Of a DNA stretch of 44,632 bases, positions 14,551 through 23,900 are shown one piece after another. The stretch is from the NCBI GenBank assembly GCA_964604825.1, contig CAZSAL010000017.1:1-44632 (forward strand). Reading direction: 5' to 3'. Each line of letters starts with the position of its first letter. Position 1 is the first letter of the stretch. Origin of the DNA: CAZSAL01 sp964604825 (lineage in GTDB: Bacteria; Elusimicrobiota; Elusimicrobia; 2-01-FULL-59-12). A model generated the notes under the pieces. The model was given only the letters and a program-made list of their open reading frames with translations, was not told the origin of the DNA and did not search any database. The position numbers and the translations under genes are program-made.

Positions 14551-15156
14551 ATGCGATTTATTAAATTTCTGCCTGTGGCGTTCCTTTGCGTCGGTTGCGT
14601 CCGGGCAGAAATCACCCGCAGCGATGTTGCTCCTGTTCGAGGGCCATTTCGGCACATTCTTGCTTGTTCATTGTCACCTGATCCTGTTCAGGCCAGCCGT
14701 ATCGAGTCGACGATGGCAAACCTGCTTCAGCGGCATCATGTCGAAACCTGGGCCTGCTCATCTCTTGGCAGCCATTCTAAACAGGTTATAGAAAATTTCA
14801 TTTATAAAGAGGGAATCGACGCTGTACTCGTTTTCCAAAAAGGAAATCTCAGCGCCATTGCCGGGATTTCCCCTCAAACACTTCAGAATCTGGATCAGTT
14901 TCTGGCGGCTTATGAAACCGTTCCCCAAACCTTTTCAGGCGATGCTCCCACCATGGCGCAAGCCTCTACCGTAGGGAAGGAGGAATTAGTTTCCGGAACG
15001 GTAAAGCTGATTGAAACTCATGGAAAGCAAACAGCGGTCTGGTCATCCAGCGGAAATGTTCAGGCGGGTACCGCTACCACGGTTAATGAATTTGTAGAAG
15101 CAGGAGCTGCACGCATTGAAGAAGAACTCCTTTCTAACCGGCTCATTCCTGAATGA
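14551..15156 (+). CDS. Small exported (probable lipo-)protein of unknown function
   Basis: 201 residues. The N-terminus MRFIKFLPVAFLCVGC is a signal sequence with a near-lipobox (C-V-G-C, cysteine 16). The strict consensus is not met at -3, so lipidation is likely but unproven. The mature part looks like a two-layer alpha/beta domain ('HILACSLSPDPVQASRIES', 'EGIDAVLVFQKG') and ends 'TVNEFVEAGAARIEEEL'. This resembles small DUF4136-like lipoproteins of Gram-negatives, a resemblance only. No Shine-Dalgarno is evident. It overlaps the following ABC ATPase gene by 4 nt (ATGA), suggesting a functional pair. No partner permease is visible. Confidence 0.7.
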   Translation: MRFIKFLPVAFLCVGCVRAEITRSDVAPVRGPFRHILACSLSPDPVQASRIESTMANLLQRHHVETWACSSLGSHSKQVIENFIYKEGIDAVLVFQKGNLSAIAGISPQTLQNLDQFLAAYETVPQTFSGDAPTMAQASTVGKEELVSGTVKLIETHGKQTAVWSSSGNVQAGTATTVNEFVEAGAARIEEELLSNRLIPE

Positions 15157-15929
15157 GCGCGCCATTAATCGAATTCCGGAATATCAGCGTGCAGCGCGGC
15201 AGCGTCATGGCGCTAGACTCGATCAACCTGTCCATCGCAGCCGATGAACATATAGCCATTCTCGGTCCCAATGGTTCCGGAAAATCCACACTGATCAAAA
15301 CCATTGACCGGGAACTATATCCGAGTCTTAAACCGGATTCATCGCTCCGTATCATGGGAGAAGACATCTGGAACGTTTTTGAACTCCGCCGGTGGCTGGG
15401 CATCGTCTCGAACGACCTGCTGGAAAACTGCACGCGGGAAATCACCGCCAGGGAAGTGGTGCTGTCCGGATTTTTCAGCAGTATCGGGTTATGGCCGAAC
15501 GAAAACGTGACTCCTTTCATGGAAGAAAAAGTCAGAGAAATCATGCTGGAACTGGACATCGCAGCAACATCGGACCGGTGGATGACGCATTTGTCCTCTG
15601 GTGAAAGGCGTCGGGCCATTATAGGTCGTGCGCTTGTACATTCGCCCAAAGCGCTTTTGCTGGATGAGCCAACGAACAGCCTTGATTTTGCGGCCGTTGA
15701 TGAACTGCGCACGCTTCTGCGACGGATGGCCGAAGGACGCGGCATAGTAATGGTGACGCATCAGCTGCATGACATCATCCCGGAAATTTCGCGCGTAGTT
15801 TTTCTGAAAAAAGGAAAAATCGCGGCAGACGGGCCGAAAGAAAGACTTCTAACCAGCAGTAATCTCTCCCATCTTCTGGAACGTTCCGTTCGCGTAGTTT
15901 GCGAGGATGGTTATTACAATTTCGTCTGA
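15153..15929 (+). CDS. ABC transporter ATP-binding protein (single domain, orphan)
   Basis: 258 residues. Walker A GPNGSGKST (38-46), signature LSSGERRRA (147-155), Walker B ALLLDEP (167-173), D-loop SLDF and H-loop VTHQ (H203) are all present, so it should hydrolyse ATP. The Q-loop position reads LGIVSNDL, lacking the usual glutamine, as in some YlmA/ModF-type stand-alone ATPases. No membrane subunit or binding protein is encoded next to it. Its partner is elsewhere, or it acts as a soluble regulator. Its start overlaps the lipoprotein-like gene, and its 3' end overlaps the convergent barrel-OmpA gene by 16 nt (15914-15929). Confidence 0.9.
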   Translation: MSAPLIEFRNISVQRGSVMALDSINLSIAADEHIAILGPNGSGKSTLIKTIDRELYPSLKPDSSLRIMGEDIWNVFELRRWLGIVSNDLLENCTREITAREVVLSGFFSSIGLWPNENVTPFMEEKVREIMLELDIAATSDRWMTHLSSGERRRAIIGRALVHSPKALLLDEPTNSLDFAAVDELRTLLRRMAEGRGIVMVTHQLHDIIPEISRVVFLKKGKIAADGPKERLLTSSNLSHLLERSVRVVCEDGYYNFV

Positions 15930-17716
15930 GTGTTTTCCAACAACAGCAAGACCGCAACCCGGCGATTGATGGATCTTCCTTCGGGAGAACGGTTGGACGC
16001 GATGGGTCTTTGCGAACCGTAACCAACCGCCTTAATGCGTTCCGGCGCTACGCCGAACCGGTCGATTAACAGGCCGCGAACCAATTCCGCGCGGTTCTGT
16101 GAATGAATCAGGTTATTCTCGGATGAGCCGCTGTCATCGGCATATCCTTCGACCAAAGCGAAAAGACCGGGGTTTTGCTTCATGCGTTCCGCAACATCGA
16201 CAAGAACTGCGCTTTGATCAGAAGAAATGCCTGCACAGCCGGGGTCAAAGTGTATTTTCAGAGTTTCATAATAATTGGCGACCACATGATTTAAGCCCGG
16301 GAACTCAATCACCAATGTTCCGGATGCCGCGGCAGATACCGGTTCCGTGGGAACAACAGGGATTACCGCAGTGGAAACAGTCACCGAAGGCTCAGCTGCC
16401 TGCGTCGAAGGACTCGAGACGCTGACCGCCGGAACAACCGCGGCAGATACCGGCTCCGTGGGAACAACAGGGATTACCGCAGTGGAAACAGTCACCAAAG
16501 GCTCAGTTGCCTGCGTCGAAGGGCTCGAAACGCTGACTGCCGGAACAACCGCGGCAGATACCGGGACTGTGGGAACGGCAGCGGTTGTTGCCGAGGAAAT
16601 GCCCGCTGAAGCCTCAACAACCGGCGCCTCATATGATGAAGATCCTGAAACTTCAGGCTCCGTAGAGACAGCCTCCTCGAAGGCCATTCCTTCGATAATC
16701 TTGGGAGCTTTCTTTGGAGTGGACTTGCCGCCGAACTGCGCCATCAGCGAAAATTCATGCACTCCCGCTGTCCCTTCAATAGCGCCCAGAGGCATCATAA
16801 AACCGTAGTCGATCTGAAACCACGACCACCGATAGGAAAACCCGGTTGTTATATGCCTGTATTCATTTTCCCCTATGCCTCCGCCAGCGCGCACGCCGAA
16901 ACCACAGTCGAACCATTTCTCATAACCGCCGTGCACCCTTGCCTCGTTGGTGGTGAAGCGGCCTTCCCAGAAATCGATCATCGCCTGACTGTTTCCAGGC
17001 AGGGCCCTTGCTATTCCCAGCTTCCAGGCGCGCGGAACGCGGTCTTCACTGCCATCTCCCAGAGAGACGTTGGCCTCATTGATATTTGCCACCATGGCTC
17101 CCAGCGTCCAGTAGTTGTCAACCTGATAGAGGGCGCCCAGATCCCCTCCGAAATTACCCGCAGTTGAACCGTTCTTGAATACCGGATCAACCAGTCCGGG
17201 CTGGATAACGCCGTTTGCATCCATGGAATTATTGGTGTCCGAATCCGTGCCGTAGTGCTTCTGGTAATACTTCAGGGTTCCGCCCACTGCCAGACGGCTG
17301 TTTACGGGACGGGCGTAGCTAAGTCCAAAAACGCTTTCCCGGTATAGATTATTCAGACTCAAACCGTTGTAGCTTATGCCTAAAACCTGATTGTCCAGAG
17401 GATGAACGTAGCCGACAAAGGACTGGCCGATCGTAGAACCGTCGGAGAGCCCCTGATAAAGACTGCCGTAGGACGCGGCCACTTCAGGCTTTTTGACATG
17501 AACAGCTCCAGCGGGGTTGTAATACAGAGAAAACACGTCATCCGATGTCGCAGTCATTGCGCCGTCCAGGCCCGTAGCCCGGCCGCCGGTTGGTTCTTCC
17601 TCGAATGAGGCATGAAGCAATGAGCAATGAGCGATGAGCAATGAGCCGGCCAGGCAGAACATCGCCGTGAGCCGTTTACTCATTACTCGTTGCTCGGTAC
17701 TCATTGCTGGCCTCAT
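15914..17716 (-). CDS. PorV-like outer-membrane barrel fused to a C-terminal OmpA domain
   Basis: Up to 600 residues. The ATG at 17716 overlaps the stop of the giant gene as ATGA; in-frame ATGs at 17704 and 17683 are alternatives, and the last gives the most compact signal peptide (MSKRLTAMFCLAGSLLIAH). The mature start has the PorV/UPF0164 signature GGRATGLDGAMTATSDDVF followed by SLYYNPAG, then about 300 residues of barrel strands ('FSYRWSWFQIDYGFMMPLG'). A Val/Pro/Ser/Thr linker with 37-residue tandem repeats follows (about 385-465). The OmpA domain (about 485-595) has IHFDPGC, 'VEGYADDSG', 'NNLIHSQNRAELVRGLL', 'AVGYGSQRP' and 'EGRSINRRVAV', the peptidoglycan-binding pattern. It would tie an outer-membrane pore to the cell wall. 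Coupling to the giant gene suggests it exports or anchors that protein, as SprF/PorP-type partners do in Bacteroidota; this is inferred. Confidence 0.85.
   Translation of the reverse strand: MRPAMSTEQRVMSKRLTAMFCLAGSLLIAHCSLLHASFEEEPTGGRATGLDGAMTATSDDVFSLYYNPAGAVHVKKPEVAASYGSLYQGLSDGSTIGQSFVGYVHPLDNQVLGISYNGLSLNNLYRESVFGLSYARPVNSRLAVGGTLKYYQKHYGTDSDTNNSMDANGVIQPGLVDPVFKNGSTAGNFGGDLGALYQVDNYWTLGAMVANINEANVSLGDGSEDRVPRAWKLGIARALPGNSQAMIDFWEGRFTTNEARVHGGYEKWFDCGFGVRAGGGIGENEYRHITTGFSYRWSWFQIDYGFMMPLGAIEGTAGVHEFSLMAQFGGKSTPKKAPKIIEGMAFEEAVSTEPEVSGSSSYEAPVVEASAGISSATTAAVPTVPVSAAVVPAVSVSSPSTQATEPLVTVSTAVIPVVPTEPVSAAVVPAVSVSSPSTQAAEPSVTVSTAVIPVVPTEPVSAAASGTLVIEFPGLNHVVANYYETLKIHFDPGCAGISSDQSAVLVDVAERMKQNPGLFALVEGYADDSGSSENNLIHSQNRAELVRGLLIDRFGVAPERIKAVGYGSQRPIASNRSPEGRSINRRVAVLLLLENTQTKL
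16331..16590 (-). repeat. 111-bp tandem repeat encoding the linker of the barrel-OmpA protein
   Basis: Units begin at 16331, 16442 and 16553 (exactly 111 bp apart). The first two are almost identical and the third is partial. Each unit encodes 37 residues of a PVSAAVVPAVSV / SSPSTQA.EP.VTVSTAV / IPVVPTE pattern. Whole-codon units mean copy-number change would lengthen or shorten the periplasmic linker without breaking the frame. Confidence 0.9.
17616..17708. repeat. Heptamer arrays in inverted orientation over the start of the barrel-OmpA gene
   Basis: The arm at 17616-17645 is built of AATGAGC-type 7-mers. The arm at 17679-17708 is the inverse with 24 of 30 positions matching. Together they form a long imperfect hairpin spanning the three possible start codons and the signal-peptide codons. 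The signal peptide's hydrophobic stretch (LLIAHCSLLHAS) is encoded by these units. Seven is not a multiple of three, so gain or loss of a unit would shift the frame. Confidence 0.75.
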
Positions 17717-17990
17717 TTGACCACCACTACCGTGCCGGTGACGCGGGTTTGTCCGACGAATATCTGGTACATATAAATCCCGCCGGGAACAGTCCTGCCC
17801 TCATAATCTTTTCCGTCCCATCGCATGCGGAGCGGAGAAAGCACTGTGATATCCGCAACCTTTGTACCCTGAAGGCTGAAGATTTCTCCGCTTGCCGAAT
17901 TGTTAGAGGGGTTATTCAGATCGAAGAACACGAAATCATTGATGCCGTCTCCATTAGGAGAGAATGTGCGGGGGCGCACGCTCAGCAGAA
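17713..17990 (-). other. C-terminal sorting-type domain of the giant protein (CHU_C / FlgD-Ig-like)
   Basis: The last ~90 residues begin RPRTFSPNGDGINDFVFFD, continue 'GEIFSLQGTKVADI', 'MRWDGKDYEGRTVPGG', 'IYMYQIFVG' and end TGTVVVVK. PNGDGIND, W-D-G-x-x-x-x-G-x-x-V-P-x-G-x-Y-x-Y and a final basic residue are the hallmarks of Bacteroidota type-B gliding-associated C-terminal domains and of related FlgD Ig-like tails. In T9SS bacteria such tails direct outer-membrane passage. Whether this is a sorting signal here is inference. Confidence 0.75.
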
Positions 17991-20900
17991 TTCCGTTGAT
18001 GCCGCTGCCGCTGGCGTAAGTAATCGTCCGGTAGCTTCCCGTCTGTGAAGTCGGAAATACCACCTGCCGGGCGGCGGCGCTGTATATGGCGGATCCGATG
18101 TTCTGCCACTGGCCGTTAGACAAAAGCATCTGGAGCGTAACATCAGCGCTATCCGCCAGGGATAACGTGTTCCGTGGAACCCCTCTCTGAACCCATGACA
18201 CAGTACCCTTTGAAGCAGAAGCAGGCGTTCCCGTCACCGGGAGCACCATGGAGGTGTTTGGCAGGTTGTAAGGGTCGGCGGACGCACCGGTCGCAGGGTA
18301 ATAAGCATGCAGGCGCGCAGACGCCAACACGCCGGTTTCATTTGTGGACCCAAGAGATAATGTGACGGATACCTGATTACTGATCAGAGGCTGGGTAAGC
18401 GGGATCGAAGCATACGCGGTCTGGGAATTATCAAGAAAAACATAATCCGGTATCAGCTGATTAACCGGATTTGCGAAGTTGCTGGTGATCGGCGTGCAGG
18501 TAAGGGACTGCTTGCCCATCACTACGGTGCAAACCTGATAGTACTGCGTGTCGTCGACGGAAGTGGCCGCGCTGTTCGGCCCGTAAGTCACTGTGCTGGA
18601 AGCGCCGGGCCCGGGAGTGTTTATGGTATCGACCAGCGTCCAATAGCTCAGGGGGTTAAAAAGATTATGAGTGCGGTAAATGTTATAGCTGACCGGCGTG
18701 CCCGTGGCTATCGCTGTCCCGTCAGAATAAGTCGCAACCGGGCTCCAGGAGAAAAGTATTTCCAGACCGCTGGAACTGGCAAGAGGTGTCCCCTTGAAAT
18801 TTATTGCGGCGCTGGGCGCGCTGCCCACGGCCGTTCTGATACTGACGGTGTTGCCCGGCGCCGTATAAACGCCCCCGAAATTCTGGGCCAGGACGCGGAA
18901 GTAATACATCGTATTGGAAGAAAGTCCCGTGACCGTGGTGGCCGTGCTTGCTTGGGACAAGATCGTGCCGAACGATGCGCCGTCGGCGCTCTGTTGAAGG
19001 ACGAAGATGGTTCCGTAGGGATTATTATTGGCATCCCATGTCAGGCCGACGCTTGTGGGCAGAACTGAAGTGGTCGAGAGATTAAGAGGAGGATTGGCCC
19101 AGGTAGGCGTTGAAACATAAGCGCTGGTGCTCAGCTCTCCACTCCACTGACCTATGACACGTAAATAGTAGGTCGTATTGATCGACAATCCGGAAACATC
19201 AAGACTTGTAGCATCAGGGTTGGTCGTAGTCGTGGACGTCGAGATGGGGACAAAGGCATCCGACGTCGAAACATCCAGCTCATAGCCTGTCAGTCCTGAG
19301 GTCGAACCGGACATTGTCCAGTTCACCGTGATACTTGATGTGCTTACAGTCTCGCTGGAAATTACAGGCGCCGGCTCGCCGAACGTCCAGCCCACATTGT
19401 CTCCCGAATCGATCGACCCGCTTCCTGCCCGCAGAATCAATCCTCCGGAAGCGTTATTATCTGCCACATCAACGGTCGCTATGGAATAGGCGCCTGAGAC
19501 GGTTAACCAGGCCTGGGACGAGCCGACACTGGAACGGACATAAACCGGGGCGCAGGCGGCTCCGGCAAGAGTCAGCAGACCCGAAACCGTCTGAGTCGAT
19601 CCCGCGGCGAATGTTATCGTGCCCCCGGTCACGGAATAAGCCAGGCGATAGAATGTGGTATTGCCGGTCAGCGAAGGCGTGGTTCCTGTGAATGTGACTG
19701 TTGATGTCCCCGGATTGTAGGTTCCGGTAGTCATAGTCCAGTTGCCGGACAAGGCAAGGTTGTCATTGGACATCCATGCCCCGCCCGATCCGTTAAAGGT
19801 TAGGTTGTTGAATGGCTGACCTCCGGAAACGATCGTTCCCCCCGTGTTGCCGTTGAAAGTGACGGTGCCGCCTTGCGCGATAAAAGATCCTCCTGTCATC
19901 TGCCAACTGGCCGCTACAGAAATCCCGTAATTAAACGCCGAGACATCCAGTGTCCCGGAACTGACGGTCAGATTACCTCCAACGACAAGATCACCGCCCA
20001 GGGTGAAAGTGGCTGTTGAAACATAGCTCCCAATGGTTAGATTGTTGAATGAGGCGCCGCCGGGTGTGAACGTCGCGGAGTTCGTGCTGGCGAGAATGAC
20101 CGTCCCGGCGTCGCCGGTGAATGTGCCGCCCGAGCCGTTGAAGGTTCCGCTGACAATCAACTCACCGGAGCCGCCGTCAAACGTGCCGCCGGCGCCGGTG
20201 AAGTCGCCTGTGACCGTAAGGGTCGATGCATCCAGTTTTATGATCCCTCCGTAACCGGAACCTATAGTGAGACTGCCGACGGCGGTACTGACATCTACGG
20301 TGCAGTCCTGCGTGCAGGCATTGGAAAACAGGGCCGTGTCACTGGGACCAGGGACGGCGCCTCCGTACCAATTCGAAGGATTGGACCATTTGCCATCGCC
20401 GGAGCCGTCTGTCCAGGTAAAGTCAGGCAGCGCCACAAACAGCCAGTGGCTGTTGCCGGTGGCATCGATTCCACCGGGACTGTCCACGATCAGCTGGCCG
20501 GCGTCGGCGTCGGAATCCTGCGCCTCGACATTGGAAACATGATTGGTTCCGGAGTTGTCCAGGTACCATGGCTGGCCTGCCAGAGTCGAGACCACGCTCA
20601 GCGGATTGTCGCTTGATCCCTGCAGGGTCAGAAGCCCGCTAACGGTTTGCGTAGATCCGGCTGCAAAAATCATCGCACCCCCTTCCACCGAATAAGCAAG
20701 GTTGTAAAAGGTGGTGCTCCCGGTTAGGGTTGGAGACGCCCCCGTAAACGTGACAGTGGAGATCCCGGGATTATAGGTTCCAGCTGTCAAATTCCAGTTT
20801 CCAGAAAGAGCCAGGTTGTCATTGGATGTCCAGCTACCGCCTGAATTATTAAAGGTCAGAGTATTGAAAGGCTGTTCGTTCGATAGAATCCGCTTTGCTC

Positions 20901-23900
20901 CCGAGCCGTTCAAGGTGACGACGCCGCCTGTAGTGAATGCTGCTGTTTGATTCAGCCAGCTTCCACCGACAGTTACAGAATTTCCTGCGGCGTTAAGTGT
21001 TCCTCCACTGAGAGTCAAGTCGCCGCTGACTGTAAGATCTCCAGAAAGGGTTTGTGTCGGAGGATTCCCTGCCGCCAATGCCGTGATTTCCTGTTGAGTA
21101 AGTGCGCGGTTGTAGATACGGACATCATCGATGAGACCGGGGAAATAGGTGTCCCAGTTTTCTTGCCCGCTTCCACCGCATTCCCCGCTTCTCCCGATAA
21201 AAACGGGCCGTGTCCCATAATCCAGAGGGAAATTATGCGTTGTGGTGCCGCTTAACACCCCATTCACATAAATACTGAGGTTCGGTTGATGAAATACGCC
21301 TGTGATGTGATACCAGGCGCCTGCACTGGCCGTGGTGGCGGAAACGGCTATGTCTTGACTGCCTCCTGAAGATGTTGCCACAAACGCAAAATTATTCCCA
21401 ACCTTCTGAAGGCTGTACCCCTCAAAATAGTCAGTCCTTGAATTTCTTTTGAACACAATATAGGGGTTTGACGCTGAAGAACCGCCACACGTCGTGATAC
21501 CGTTCAAACTTGTCAGATATACCCAGGCTGAGACGGTTACCACCGAGGGTTTCAAGGAACTGGAATCGGCAACGCTCACATAGTCATCAGTTCCATCGAA
21601 GTTCCTGCTCCCTGTATCCGATCCTCGCAAAGATGTCGGCACACTGCCGGAATATCCATAGGAATCAGCAAAGTTGGCGGCTGTGCCTGTGTTCCCCTGC
21701 CCGCTGTAGTCAATGACGTTGCCGTTCTGGTTGACATCATCCATCTTCCAATATCCCACCAGACCATCGGAGCCTGGGCCGCCAATAGCCAGATTGTTGA
21801 AAAATGTTCCTCCAGGCGTGAATGTAACCGAGTTAGTGCTGGCAAGCGCCACGGTCCCTGTGCCGGAATTGAAGGTGCCTCCAGTTCTGGTGAACACCCC
21901 GGCATCTACAAAGCTTCCCGAAGGCGCATTAAAAACGCCGTTTGCCTGCGAAAAGCCATTCGTACCGATTGAGATGGAAGAAACACCGGCAGCAAAAGAA
22001 ATCGCGCCCGTGTAGTCTGATGTAATCTGAAATCCCCCAATGCCCGGGACAACATCCACAGTGCAGTCCTGATTAGACCAATTGGAAAATATAGCCGTAT
22101 CATTCGGACCAGGCACAATGCCTCCAAACCAGTTAGCGGCAGTGGACCAGTTGCCGGAACCGATCCAGGCGAAAAGCGGCGGAGGCGTCAGCGTCATAGT
22201 GGATGCAAGTTCGGTATACGCGGAGCACGCCCCGCCTGAGCAGGCATCGGCAAAGAGGAAATAGGCAGTCGCAGGCTGGAGCCCGTAGACAGCAGCCGTG
22301 CTTAAAACCGTTATACTGGATACTATTGTCGTGCCTACCGGATCATTTTCGCTTGTTGATACCAGCAACTCATACGAGTCTGCACTGATGACCGGGGTCC
22401 ACTCTACCGTCAAGCCAAAGGTCGAGACAGAAAGAACACTGCCCGAAGCCGGAGCGGAAATCGTTGGGGTTTGTACTGATTCCAGGCTGGTAAACCCTGT
22501 ATCGATTCCTGCCGCATTGGTCGCTTTTACCTGGCCGTAATACATGGTTCCGGGGATCAGACCGGCAAAGGACGCCTGCGTTGACGATGTCACGCTCCAG
22601 GTTGTCACATAAACGAACCACGCATCCGTAGAAATTTGAACCGTATACAATGTGCCTGAAGGGTTGCCTCCGGAACCCCAGTTCGCGCGCAGTCCGCCGG
22701 CAGTTACCTGGTCATAGGCGGCGGCGACGGGCAGCGCCGCCAAGGTTATTGTTGATTCAAGAACACGGTAGTTCGCGCACGATCCGGCCCCGCAGGCTGT
22801 AAGAAATAGGAAGTACGTGGTATTTGGAACAAGACCAGTCACCGTCGCGGTAGACAACTCAGTAGTGCTTGAACCAACTACGGAAAGTGGCGGGTTATCA
22901 GAGGCACTAGACGCAATAAGGATATAGCTGGTTGCACCTTCAGAGAGATCCCATCCTACTTGCACGGAAAAGGATGATACCGAAAGAAGACTGTCGAGCG
23001 GCGCCACGATAGGCAAAGTAACAGTACTTCCCAGCGATACATATTCGGTGTCAACACCAGAAAATCCAGAAGTTTTGACATGGGCATAATACGTGGCGCC
23101 GGGGGTTAAACTCAAGAATGACGCGGTACTTAATACAGTTGCGCTTGAAGCCGCAATATAGCCGTAACCTGAATCTGTCGAGACTTGAACCACATACAAT
23201 GTTCCATCAGGGTTATTGTTCGCATTCCAGCTCACCGAGAACCGTGTTACAGAGACACTGCTGAATGACCCCGGGACAGGCATGTTCGGCTGGGTCGCGG
23301 TGGCGCCCAGCACGGTGTAGCTGCTGCAGGTCACGCTGCATGCCTGGGCCAGCGCAAAATACGTGGTATTAGGAACAAGGCCGCTGACCGTGGCTGCCGT
23401 AAGGAACGTAGCGGATGATCCGGCCACGCTCTGCGGCGGATTGTTGCTGTCCGTAGAAATCGTCAGAACATATCCAGCCGCACCGGGTGACGTTCCCCAG
23501 TTCGCGGTAATGGCTTCTGTTGTGACGCTCAGGAACCCTTCGGCAGCCGGTGGTGCTACAGGAGGCGTAGTCGTCGAACCCATACTGACAAAATCAGTTG
23601 AACTGCCAGTGACGCCAATGGCCTGGACATCAGCGAAATAAACCGTATTGGCATAAAGATTCGCAAATATTGCGCCCGTCTGGGAAACTGTGTATTGCTT
23701 GTTTCCGGAGAATCCATTCGTGCCGGGAGACGCACCCGTTGACAGGATGGCGGAGTATAGCGTTCCCGGAGCGTTATTGTTGGCGGTCCAGTTTACCGTA
23801 ACCCGGTCCGCAGAAAGATTGCTGAACGCGGCAGGCAGAGGAGGATTAACCAGAGTAACCGTGGAACCTAATGTCGTGAAACTGCTGCAGGTGACGCTGC

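Noticed and set aside
16331..16590. CRISPR-like array
   Set aside because: The 111-bp units are contiguous, in frame and coding, without unique spacers. No CRISPR repeats or cas genes were seen anywhere in the window.
17713..17990. A complete type IX secretion system in this window
   Set aside because: Only a type-B-like tail and PorV-family barrels are present; no SprA/Sov, GldK-N, PorU or PorX/Y-like genes can be recognised here.
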